Shown here one piece after another: positions 34,705 to 42,903 of a stretch of DNA of 64,000 nucleotides. Origin of the DNA: FEN-1191 sp036490715 (GTDB lineage Bacteria > Pseudomonadota > Gammaproteobacteria > Steroidobacterales > Steroidobacteraceae); NCBI GenBank assembly GCA_036490715.1, contig DASXDL010000017.1:1-64000 (forward strand), in the 5' to 3' direction. The translations under genes and the position numbers were made by a program. The notes beneath the pieces were generated by a model, which worked only from the letters and a program-made list of their open reading frames with translations, was not told where the DNA came from and searched no databases. Each line of letters begins with the position of its first letter. The first letter of the stretch is position 1.

Positions 34705-36213
34705 ATGTGCGGCATCGTCGGCATCGTCGGTACCACTCCGGTCAATCAGCGCCTGTATGACGCGCTGACAGTGCTGCAGCATCGTGGCCAGGACGCCGCC
34801 GGCATCATGACGGCGGCCGAGGGTCGCCTGTGCTATCACAAGGGCGCCGGCCTGGTGCGCGATGTGTTCGAGCAGCAGGACATGCTGCAGCTGCACGGCA
34901 ACGTCGGCATCGGCCACGTGCGCTATCCGACCGCCGGCTGCGACAGCGCCTCCGAGGCGCAGCCGTTCTATGTCAATGCGCCCTATGGCATCTGCCTGGC
35001 GCACAACGGCAACCTGACCAACGCCGCCGAGCTGGCCGAGGTGCTGATCCGCGAGGATCGCCGCCACCTCAATAGCGAGTCGGACTCGGAAGTGCTGTTG
35101 AACGTGTTTGCGTCCGAGTTGCAGCGCGTCGGCACGCCGCGCGTGACGCCGGCCGACATCTTCGCCGCGGCCAGTGCGGTCTATCGGCGCTGCCGCGGCG
35201 GCTATGCGGCGGTGGTGATGATCATCGGCCACGGCGTGCTTGGATTTCGTGATCCCAACGGCATCCGGCCGCTGGTCCTGGGCCAGCGGCGCACGCCGCG
35301 CGGCACCGACTACATGTTGGCCTCCGAGAGCGTGGCGCTCGACATGCTGTCATTCGAACTGGTGCGCGACGTGGCGCCGGGCGAGGCCGTGTTCATCGAC
35401 GAACATGGTCGGCTGCATTCGCAGCAGTGCGTGGCCACGGTGCGCCACACGCCCTGCATCTTCGAATATGTGTACTTTGCGCGGCCCGACTCGATCATCG
35501 ACAACATCTCGGTGTATCGGGCGCGCATGCGCATGGGCGAGAAGCTCGCAGCCCGACTGCTGCGCGAGCATCCCGAGCACGACATTGACGTGGTGATCCC
35601 GATTCCCGATACCAGCCGCACCGCTGCGCTGCAGATGGCGCAGCTCATGGGCATCAAGTATCGGGAAGGCTTCAACAAGAATCGCTACATCGGGCGTACT
35701 TTCATCATGCCGGGCCAGGAGGAGCGCGAGCGCTCGGTGCGGCGCAAGCTCAATGCCATCGATCTTGAGTTTCGCGGCAAGAACGTGCTGCTTGTGGACG
35801 ATTCGATCGTGCGCGGAACGACCTCGGCGCAGATCATCGATTTGGCGCGTGAGGCCGGCGCCAAGAAGGTGTACTTCGCCTCGGCCGCGCCGCCGGTCCG
35901 ATTCCCCAATGTCTATGGCATCGACATGCCGGCGACCAGCGAGCTGGTGGCCGCGGGTCGCAGCGCCGAGGAGGTCGGGCGCTACATCGGCGCGGATTGG
36001 CTGGTGTATCAGCAGCTCGACGACCTGGTCTCGGCCTGCCGGCACGATAATGCCAAGATCGAGGAGTTCGATACCTCGTGCTTTTCGGGCGAGTACGTGA
36101 CCGGCGACGTGACCCCCGAATATCTGGATCGACTGCAGCGCGCGCGCTCGGATGAGGCGCGCCATCGGCGCCGGCTGGCCCGCTCCGGGCTGAAAGCAAT
36201 CGGTGCTCCCTGA
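34705..36213 (+). CDS. purF: Amidophosphoribosyltransferase
   Basis: First committed enzyme of de novo purine synthesis, making phosphoribosylamine from PRPP and glutamine. The 502-residue protein starts MCGIVGIVG, so Cys2 becomes the N-terminal nucleophile of the glutaminase domain without a propeptide. The PRPP-binding loop is VLLVDDSIVRGTTSAQII. GYNKNRYIGRT-like motifs appear as EGFNKNRYIGRTFI. AGGAGG ahead of the ATG is a good ribosome site. Confidence 0.97.
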   Translation: MCGIVGIVGTTPVNQRLYDALTVLQHRGQDAAGIMTAAEGRLCYHKGAGLVRDVFEQQDMLQLHGNVGIGHVRYPTAGCDSASEAQPFYVNAPYGICLAHNGNLTNAAELAEVLIREDRRHLNSESDSEVLLNVFASELQRVGTPRVTPADIFAAASAVYRRCRGGYAAVVMIIGHGVLGFRDPNGIRPLVLGQRRTPRGTDYMLASESVALDMLSFELVRDVAPGEAVFIDEHGRLHSQQCVATVRHTPCIFEYVYFARPDSIIDNISVYRARMRMGEKLAARLLREHPEHDIDVVIPIPDTSRTAALQMAQLMGIKYREGFNKNRYIGRTFIMPGQEERERSVRRKLNAIDLEFRGKNVLLVDDSIVRGTTSAQIIDLAREAGAKKVYFASAAPPVRFPNVYGIDMPATSELVAAGRSAEEVGRYIGADWLVYQQLDDLVSACRHDNAKIEEFDTSCFSGEYVTGDVTPEYLDRLQRARSDEARHRRRLARSGLKAIGAP

Positions 36214-36260
36214 AGGCGGACCCCGGAAGCGCCCGCCGTCCATGGTCGTCCAATACTGCC

Positions 36261-36275
36261 CGTGATCTAATCACG
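36261..36275. promoter_or_regulatory. Perfect inverted repeat upstream of the pseudo-receiver kinase
   Basis: CGTGAT-CTA-ATCACG is a perfect 6-3-6 inverted repeat 24 bases before the kinase ATG, just ahead of an AAGAGGAG ribosome site. It has the size of a dimeric regulator site, but the spacer is too short for the usual CRP or FNR sites. The regulator is unknown. Confidence 0.35.
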
Positions 36276-36299
36276 CCAAGAGGAGACGGGCGAGCGGGC

Positions 36300-37556
36300 A
36301 TGCGACTACTGTTGGTCGAGGAAGATCCCAAGGTACGGGCGCTGATCCGCCACCACGTAAGCTGTCAATGGCCAGAGGCGCAGATCACGGCGCATCCGCC
36401 GTTGCAGCGTGGACCCCTGCCGATGGAATTTCTCGCGCAGGGCTATGACGCGGTGCTGCTGTCGGCCTCGGCCAACGATGGCCACGGCCTGATGTGGCTG
36501 CGGGATCTGGTCGAGCGCCCGGGCTTCTGCCCGGTGATCTACCTGCTCGAGGAAGAGGACGAGAGCGAGCGCGCCCAGGCGGCCGAGGCTGGGGCACATG
36601 GCGTGGTATCCAAGTCGCGCATGGATCACAACCGTTTCATCGAGCTGATCGAGGCGGCGTCGCGCGAGCATCGTCGTTCCCTGGCCGACTGGCGCATCTC
36701 GGCCGAAGCCCAGGAATCGCGCCGGTTCGGCGAAGCGCGCATTCCCGGCTACCGCCGCGCGCGGCTGCTGGCGCGCGGCTCGGTGTCGCAGCTGTACGTG
36801 GCCGAGAGCGAGAAGGCCGGCATCCTGGTGGTGTTGAAGGTGACGCCCTCACGGCGCGACGAATCCGGCGTCGATCAGGCGTTCGCACGCTTTCTGCAGG
36901 AGTATGAGATAGCGCAGCGCGTGCACCATCCCAACATCGTGCGCTTGTATGAACTCGGCGTGGCTGACGATCACGCTTACCTGGCGATGGAATATTTTCC
37001 GCACGGGGATCTGCGCCGGCGCATGCGCGCCGGCATCTCGCCGTCCGAGGCGCTGACGTTCTCCTCGCAGGTGGCGCGGGCGCTCGGCGCGCTGCACAGC
37101 GCGGGCATCCTGCATCGCGATCTGAAGCCCGGCAACGTCATGTTGCGGGTCGATGAGCAGGTGGCGCTGATCGACTTCGGACTGGCCAAGCACGAGGCGC
37201 TGGAATTCGAGATCACCGACACCGGTTTGATCTTCGGCACCCCGCACTACATGAGCCCGGAACAGGGGCACGGCCAGGAGCTTGATGCGCGCAGCGACCT
37301 GTACAGCCTGGGGGTGATGCTGTTCGAGATGCTCGCCGGCCACAAGCCGTTCACGGCCGACAATCCGATGGCGATCATCTACATGCATCGCAACGCACCG
37401 CTGCCAAAATTGCCCGAGCCGCTGTCCGATCTGCAGCCGCTGCTCGAGCGCCTGCTCGGCAAGCGCCCGCAGGATCGCTTCAGCGATGCCATGGATGCGG
37501 TGCGGGCGCTGGACGCGGCGCGCACCGCGTGGCTGCTGAAGGGAGCGCTGGTGTGA
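36300..37556 (+). CDS. Serine/threonine kinase with N-terminal pseudo-receiver domain
   Basis: A 418-residue cytoplasmic signalling protein. Residues 1-120 have a response-regulator fold with the acidic pocket (LLLVEEDP) and the conserved Lys105 (VVSKSRM), but the phospho-acceptor position is Ser55 (YDAVLLSAS), so Asp phosphorylation is not expected. Residues of about 150-400 form a Hanks kinase with Lys180 (VVLKV), HRDLKPGN at 272-279, DFG at 292-294 and GTPHYMSPEQ. The glycine loop is degraded (LARGSVSQLY keeps one of three Gly). The receiver part probably senses or binds partners rather than receiving phosphate (inference). It overlaps miaE by a GTGA junction. Confidence 0.88.
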   Translation: MRLLLVEEDPKVRALIRHHVSCQWPEAQITAHPPLQRGPLPMEFLAQGYDAVLLSASANDGHGLMWLRDLVERPGFCPVIYLLEEEDESERAQAAEAGAHGVVSKSRMDHNRFIELIEAASREHRRSLADWRISAEAQESRRFGEARIPGYRRARLLARGSVSQLYVAESEKAGILVVLKVTPSRRDESGVDQAFARFLQEYEIAQRVHHPNIVRLYELGVADDHAYLAMEYFPHGDLRRRMRAGISPSEALTFSSQVARALGALHSAGILHRDLKPGNVMLRVDEQVALIDFGLAKHEALEFEITDTGLIFGTPHYMSPEQGHGQELDARSDLYSLGVMLFEMLAGHKPFTADNPMAIIYMHRNAPLPKLPEPLSDLQPLLERLLGKRPQDRFSDAMDAVRALDAARTAWLLKGALV

Positions 37557-38200
37557 GCATTCTGGCGGCGTCGACGCCGCCGGGCTGGGTCGATGCCGCC
37601 TGCGTCGGCTGGCGCGAGCTGCTGGTCGATCATGCCAACTGCGAGAAGAAGGCCGCCTCGAGCGCGCTGGCGCTGATCTTCGCCTATCCAGAGGACGCCG
37701 AGCTCGCTACCACGCTGGCGCGACTGGCGCGCGAGGAGCTGCGCCACTTCGAGCAGGTGGCGCAGATGATGGATCGCCTGCAGGTGCCGTTCGAACGCCA
37801 GCGCCCCGGGCGCTATGCGGCCGGCCTGCGCGCCGCGCTGCGCCAGCACGAGCCGGCGCGCAAACTCGATCTGCTGCTGACCGGAGCGCTGATCGAGGCG
37901 CGCTCGTGCGAGCGCTTTGGCCTATTGGCGCCGCGCCTGGCCGATCCGCTGGGTGCGTTCTACCGCGCCCTGGAACAATCCGAAGCACGCCATTTCGAAC
38001 TATATCTGCGTCTGGCGCAGCGATCCGCGAGCTGTGATCGCGACGCTGTCGAACGGCGCCTCGGCCAGCTGGCCGAGGTCGAGGCCGAGTTGATCTGCGC
38101 GCCCGATAGCCAGCTTCGATTCCATTCCGGGCCGCCGGACCCGGCTGTCGTAATTACGCGCAGTGCGCCGGCGCGGTGCGCGGCAGCTCCTCCAGCCTGA
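37553..38200 (+). CDS. miaE: tRNA-(ms2io6A37) hydroxylase MiaE
   Basis: A diiron monooxygenase that hydroxylates the isopentenyl group of ms2i6A37 in tRNAs reading UNN codons. The 215-residue ferritin-like protein has the ligand pattern: Glu in CEKKAASSALALIF, ExxH in EELRHFEQV, Glu in ALIEARSCERF, ExxH in EARHFELYL. GTG at 37553 overlaps the kinase stop. The 3' end runs 47 bases into the convergent lpxH gene, so the last residues may be a lineage-specific extension. Confidence 0.88.
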   Translation: MSILAASTPPGWVDAACVGWRELLVDHANCEKKAASSALALIFAYPEDAELATTLARLAREELRHFEQVAQMMDRLQVPFERQRPGRYAAGLRAALRQHEPARKLDLLLTGALIEARSCERFGLLAPRLADPLGAFYRALEQSEARHFELYLRLAQRSASCDRDAVERRLGQLAEVEAELICAPDSQLRFHSGPPDPAVVITRSAPARCAAAPPA

Positions 38201-38897
38201 AGCTGTCGCGATCCCAGCTAAGCACGCTGCCCTGATCGTGCCAGGCGCCGAGCACGATGCGGCGCGCCGGCACGCCATCCAGCTCGAACTCGTGCACGCC
38301 GGGCCGATGCGTGTGGCCGTGAATCAGCGTGCGCACCGCGCAGGCGCGCATCGCGGCGATCACGGCGCTGTCGCTGGCATCCATGATCGGGGCGGCGATG
38401 CGCTGGGTGTGGCGCTGACTGCCCTGGCGGGCCTGATCGGCCAGCGTCCGGCGCAGCTTCAGCGGCAGGCGCAGAAAGCGCCGTTGCCAGCGCGGATTGC
38501 GCACCACACCGCGCAGGCGCTGATAGGAGCGATCGTCGCTGCACAGCGCATCGCCGTGCGTCAGCAGCACCGGTTCGCCGTACAGATCGACAATGATCGG
38601 ATCGCTGATGAGGCGCGCACCGGTGCGGCGCATGAAGCCCTGCTGCAGCAAAAAGTCGCGGTTGCCGTGCATTACGAAGCAACCGACCCCGCTGGCCGTG
38701 AAAGCCGCGAGCGCTGCGCAGATGCGCTGCCGATGCGGCTCGTCGTCGTCGTCGCCGACCCAGGTCTCGAACAGATCGCCGAGGATGTAAAGTGCGTCGG
38801 CGGCGCGGGCGCGATCGCCGAGAAACTCAATAAATTGATCTCCGGCAGCCGGCTCGGCCGCATCGAGATGCAGATCGGAGACGAACAGCGTGGCCAA
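38154..38897 (-). CDS. lpxH: UDP-2,3-diacylglucosamine diphosphatase LpxH
   Basis: A Mn-dependent calcineurin-fold enzyme of lipid A synthesis that forms lipid X at the inner membrane. The 247-residue protein has the metal motifs FVSDLHLDA, YILGDLFETWVGDDD, MHGNRDFLL, LTHGDALCSDD and the late IHGHTHRPG. The start is TTG at 38897 (AGGCGA about 7 bases before); no ATG or GTG fits the family's N-terminus. It is divergent from gltX with 43 bases between starts and convergent with miaE, with which it overlaps. Confidence 0.94.
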   Translation of the reverse strand: MATLFVSDLHLDAAEPAAGDQFIEFLGDRARAADALYILGDLFETWVGDDDDEPHRQRICAALAAFTASGVGCFVMHGNRDFLLQQGFMRRTGARLISDPIIVDLYGEPVLLTHGDALCSDDRSYQRLRGVVRNPRWQRRFLRLPLKLRRTLADQARQGSQRHTQRIAAPIMDASDSAVIAAMRACAVRTLIHGHTHRPGVHEFELDGVPARRIVLGAWHDQGSVLSWDRDSFRLEELPRTAPAHCA

Positions 38898-38940
38898 TGC
38901 AAATCGCCTGATCGGCGGTAGTTAGGCTACATTGTACGAA

Positions 38941-40335
38941 ATGTCTTCCGCCACCGTCGTCACGCGCTTTGCGCCCAGTCCCAGCGGTGCCCTGCATCTT
39001 GGCAACGCGCGTACCGCGCTGTTCAATTACCTGCTGGCGCGCAAGCATCAGGGACGCTTCGTGCTGCGCATCGAGGACACCGACGTGGCACGCACGCGCG
39101 AAGTCATGGTGGAGGCGGTGGGCTCGGATCTGGCCTGGCTCGGCCTGACCTGGGACGAGGGGCCCGATCATGGCGGCCCGCACGCCCCGTACCGCCAGTC
39201 GCAGCGCGGGGCACTCTATCAACAATACCTAGAGCGCCTGGACCGAGACCACTTGGTTTACCCGTGCTTCTGCAGCCCGCTGGAACTGGACGTGGCTCGC
39301 CGAGCGCAGCAGGCTGCCGGTCAGCCACCGCGCTACGCCGGCACGTGCCGCGCCCTGAGTATGGCGCAAAGGGCTGAACGAGTAGTCCAGGGGCGTGCCC
39401 CAAGCCTGAGATTCCGAGTGCCGGTCGGCGTATGGATCGAGTTCGACGATCTGGTGCACGGGCCGCAGCGGTTTTCGTCGGACGCTATAGGCGATTTCAT
39501 CATCCGGCGCGAGGACGGAGCCGCCGCATTCCTCTTCAGCAACGCGCTCGACGACGCGCTGATGGGCGTGACGCATGTGCTGCGTGGGGACGACCATCTG
39601 AGCAACACGCCGCGCCAGCGGCTGCTGCTGCAGGCACTGGCGCTCACGCCGCCACAATACGGGCACGTGTCACTGCTGGTCGGCGATGATGGCGCGCCGC
39701 TGTCCAAACGTCACGGCGCGACCGGCGTGCGCGAGCTGCGCGATGCCGGCTACGCTACCGCGGCGCTGTGCAATCACCTGTTCCGGCTCGGACACTCCAC
39801 GCCACGCAATGAGCTGTTGTCGTTGCCGCAGATGGCCGAGGCTTTTGATGTTAAGCACCTGCAGCGCGCGCCGGCACACTTCGACCCGGCGCAGCTGCGG
39901 CACTGGCAGAGCGAGTGGGTGCATAGCCTGTCCGGCGAGCAGGCGCGCGGCTGGCTCGATCCGATCCTGCCGCCCGATCTGCCACCCGGCCAGTCCGAAG
40001 CATTCATCGCCGCAGTACTGCCCAACATCGTGTTGGCTGAGGATGCCCGGCAGTGGCAGCAGATCGTGTTCGACGAACCGCTGTCGTACGAAGAGCCGGC
40101 GCTGCGCACCGCGCGCGAGGCCGGGCCGGCGTTCTTCGCCGCTGCGGCTGGCGCGGTCGGCAGCCCGACCGATCTGGCGGCGCTGCGCACGGCCACTGGC
40201 CGCAAGGGTGCAGCGTTTTTCATGCCGCTGCGCGCGGCCCTGACCGGACGCCTGCACGGCCCCGAACTCGCGCCGCTGCTGGCGGCGATGCCGGCCGAAC
40301 GGGTGCGCGCCCGCCTGCTGCGCTTTGCTCACTAG
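38941..40335 (+). CDS. gltX: Glutamate--tRNA ligase
   Basis: A class I synthetase charging tRNA-Glu. The 464-residue protein has the HIGH-like FAPSPSGALHLGNARTALFN at its start, the zinc-type segment CFCSPLELD...YAGTCR, and the KMSKS equivalent APLSKRHGAT at about residue 253. The ATG at 38941 is favoured over a TTG three codons earlier. It is followed by cysS after 27 bases, so two tRNA synthetases appear co-transcribed. Confidence 0.96.
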   Translation: MSSATVVTRFAPSPSGALHLGNARTALFNYLLARKHQGRFVLRIEDTDVARTREVMVEAVGSDLAWLGLTWDEGPDHGGPHAPYRQSQRGALYQQYLERLDRDHLVYPCFCSPLELDVARRAQQAAGQPPRYAGTCRALSMAQRAERVVQGRAPSLRFRVPVGVWIEFDDLVHGPQRFSSDAIGDFIIRREDGAAAFLFSNALDDALMGVTHVLRGDDHLSNTPRQRLLLQALALTPPQYGHVSLLVGDDGAPLSKRHGATGVRELRDAGYATAALCNHLFRLGHSTPRNELLSLPQMAEAFDVKHLQRAPAHFDPAQLRHWQSEWVHSLSGEQARGWLDPILPPDLPPGQSEAFIAAVLPNIVLAEDARQWQQIVFDEPLSYEEPALRTAREAGPAFFAAAAGAVGSPTDLAALRTATGRKGAAFFMPLRAALTGRLHGPELAPLLAAMPAERVRARLLRFAH

Positions 40336-40362
40336 CGCGCCAGCGACGCCGGCGCCTTGCAC

Positions 40363-41787
40363 ATGCTTCGTATTCACAATTCGCTGAGCGGCCGCAAGGA
40401 GGAACTGCGGCCGATTCGACCGGGCCGGATCGGACTGTACGTCTGCGGCGTCACGGTCTACGACTACTGCCACGTCGGCCATGCGCGCTGCTACATAGCC
40501 TTCGACGTGATCCGTCGCTGGCTGCGCTATCGCGGCTTTGACGTGACCTACGTGCGCAACATCACCGACATCGACGATCGCATCATCGCGCGCGCGGCCG
40601 ACAACCGCGAGCCGATCGGCGCCCTGACCGCGCGCTTCATCGATGCGATGCACGAGGATTTCGCCGCGCTGGGCATCGAGTCGCCCGAGCACGAACCGCG
40701 CGCCACCGAGTACGTGCCCGGCATGATTGCGATGATCGCGCGCCTGGTCGAGCGCGGCTATGCCTACGCGGTCGAGCAGGGCGACGTGCTGTACGCGGTG
40801 GCGCGGTTCCCGTCCTACGGACGCCTGTCGGGCAAGCGGCTGGCGGATCTGCGCGCCGGCGCTCGCGTCGAAGTGGATGAAGGCAAGCGCGACCCACTGG
40901 ACTTCGTGCTGTGGAAGCGCGCCAAGCCCGGCGAGCCGGCCTGGGATTCGCCCTGGGGGGCGGGCCGTCCCGGCTGGCACATCGAATGCTCGGCCATGTC
41001 GGCGGCGCTGCTCGGAACCCACTTCGATCTGCACGGCGGCGGCATGGATCTGAAGTTCCCGCACCATGAGAACGAGATTGCCCAGTCCTGCGCCGCGCAC
41101 GACGGACAGTTCGTCAATGTCTGGGCGCACAACGGTTTCGTGAACATCGATAACGAAAAGATGTCGAAATCGCTGGGTAACTTCTTCACGGTGCGCGAGC
41201 TGCTGCCGTGCCTGCGCCACCCTGAGGTGCTGCGGGCGTTCCTGCTGTCAAGCCACTATCGCGGCCCGATCAACTACAGCCAGGTGCAGCTGCAGCAGGC
41301 CGACGCGATGCTCAGCCGCCTGTACACGGCACTGCGCGGGGTGACGCCGGCCGTCGGCGATGGTGGCGACGGCGAGCAGCGCCTGAAGTTCGAAGCGGCG
41401 CTGGATGATGACTTCAATACGCCGGATGCGCTGGCTGCCCTGCAGGGCATTGCGCGCGAGCTCAATGCGGCACGCACTGGCGGATCGCCGGCACGCGCCG
41501 CTGCGCTGGCCGCGCAGTTAGGCGAGCTGGGTGGCCTGCTGGGGCTGCTGCAGATAGCACCAGAGCAGTGGTTCCGGCTCACTCCGAGCCGGGCGCTTCC
41601 GGGTGAGCAGAGCGCCGCCGCGACGCTGCTGGATGAAGCGCGGATCGAAGCGCTGATTCAGGCGCGCCATGCCGCACGCCATGCGCGCGACTTTGCCGCT
41701 GCCGATCGCATCCGCGGCGAACTGGCGCAGGCAGGGGTGGTGCTGGAGGATCAATCGGCGGGCGTCACCCTCTGGAAGCGCGTCTGA
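40363..41787 (+). CDS. cysS: Cysteine--tRNA ligase
   Basis: A class I synthetase charging tRNA-Cys. The 474-residue protein has the zinc/active-site segment YVCGVTVYDYCHVGHARCYI containing HVGHAR. GGGMDLKFPHHENEIAQSCA with further zinc ligands follows, then KMSKSLGNFFTVREL. The C-terminal helical domain ends with the usual RDFAAADRIRGELAQAGVVLED. The ATG at 40363 is two codons after an alternative TTG. Confidence 0.97.
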   Translation: MLRIHNSLSGRKEELRPIRPGRIGLYVCGVTVYDYCHVGHARCYIAFDVIRRWLRYRGFDVTYVRNITDIDDRIIARAADNREPIGALTARFIDAMHEDFAALGIESPEHEPRATEYVPGMIAMIARLVERGYAYAVEQGDVLYAVARFPSYGRLSGKRLADLRAGARVEVDEGKRDPLDFVLWKRAKPGEPAWDSPWGAGRPGWHIECSAMSAALLGTHFDLHGGGMDLKFPHHENEIAQSCAAHDGQFVNVWAHNGFVNIDNEKMSKSLGNFFTVRELLPCLRHPEVLRAFLLSSHYRGPINYSQVQLQQADAMLSRLYTALRGVTPAVGDGGDGEQRLKFEAALDDDFNTPDALAALQGIARELNAARTGGSPARAAALAAQLGELGGLLGLLQIAPEQWFRLTPSRALPGEQSAAATLLDEARIEALIQARHAARHARDFAAADRIRGELAQAGVVLEDQSAGVTLWKRV

Positions 41788-41896
41788 GCGGTCGGAACGA
41801 AACTGCGCCTGATCCCGCGGCGCGACTATCTTCGCGGCTGGCGTTGGGGTATTTTGCGCGCGCGGCACTCAAGGGACAGGGGACCCGGAAGGTGTT

Positions 41897-42793
41897 GTGG
41901 TAGATACGCTCGCCCAAAACCGCGACGTTTTGGTCATACCGTGCTGGCGTCGGCCGGAATTCCTGTGGCATTGCCTCGATAACCTGAGGCGGGCCGAAGG
42001 CATCGCCGATCTGCACGTGCTGTTCCGGCCTGATCGTGGCTACGATGCCAAGATCTTCCGCGTCATCGACGAGTTCGGTCCGCAGCTCGGCAGCTATGAA
42101 ATCGATGTGCCGCCGCCCTGTCCTTATCGGCGCGGCAAGCAGAGCGCCAACGTGCTCGGCGGCTACCTGCGAGCGGCCGCCCTCAGCCGCCGCTACGTGT
42201 TCATGGTGGAAGAAGACGTCATGGTGGCGCGCGACTTCCTGCGGTGGCACTACGCCGTACATGCGGCGCAGCCGCAGCTGTTCTGCTCGATCGCCACCCG
42301 CAACACCAATCGCGCAGTGCCTCAGAACAGTGATCCGGAGGCCTATTACGTCACCACGATGGACTACTGCTCGCTGGGTGTGTGCTTCGAGCGCAGCGTG
42401 ATCGAGCGCCGCATTGCCCCGCACGTACGACGCGAGTACTTCGAGGATCCCGGCACCTACTGCCAGCGCCAGTTCGGTGGCAGCCGCGTCGGCGCGGGGT
42501 TCGTCGACCAGAACGGTCTGATCCGCCGCATCCAGGAGGAGCAGGGCGCCCGCCGGCCTATCGCCTATCCGTATCGCCCGCGTGCCTTCCATGCCGGCGT
42601 GTTCAGCTATCGCCGCCGTGGCGCCCTCAACGGCGGCTTACCGCAACGGATCCGTGAAGTCGGCGCCATCATCTATAACGTGCAGAACGCCGATGCCGAC
42701 GAGTCCGGACCACAGTTCGCGCCCGACAGCGTGCCGATCACGCTGGACACACCGCCCTGGAAGAGCGTGCGCTGCACTGACCGCTGGGACTGA
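41897..42793 (+). CDS. Putative glycosyltransferase-like protein (GT-A fold, specificity unknown)
   Basis: A 298-residue soluble protein not recognised precisely. The start VLVIPCWRRPEFLWHCLDNL resembles the nucleotide-sugar-binding start of GT-A glycosyltransferases. YVFMVEEDVMVARDFLRWHY resembles the acidic metal-binding motif and following helix of GT13-like enzymes, with EED in place of DxD. The start codon is GTG at 41897. It stands 110 bases after cysS and about 110 before a Wzi-family gene, so an envelope polysaccharide role is plausible but unproven. The C-terminal part (RPRAFHAGVFSYRR) looks like a conserved terminal region of the same protein type. Confidence 0.6.
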   Translation: MVDTLAQNRDVLVIPCWRRPEFLWHCLDNLRRAEGIADLHVLFRPDRGYDAKIFRVIDEFGPQLGSYEIDVPPPCPYRRGKQSANVLGGYLRAAALSRRYVFMVEEDVMVARDFLRWHYAVHAAQPQLFCSIATRNTNRAVPQNSDPEAYYVTTMDYCSLGVCFERSVIERRIAPHVRREYFEDPGTYCQRQFGGSRVGAGFVDQNGLIRRIQEEQGARRPIAYPYRPRAFHAGVFSYRRRGALNGGLPQRIREVGAIIYNVQNADADESGPQFAPDSVPITLDTPPWKSVRCTDRWD

Positions 42794-42903
42794 TCGGCAC
42801 CGCCGTCTGAAGGTCGGTGGCAGGCGTCGGCGCGCCCGGCCACAACGCGCCGCGGCTTCTCCTCTACAATCCCCACTGCCATGAGAATCATCGTGAATCG
42901 GGC

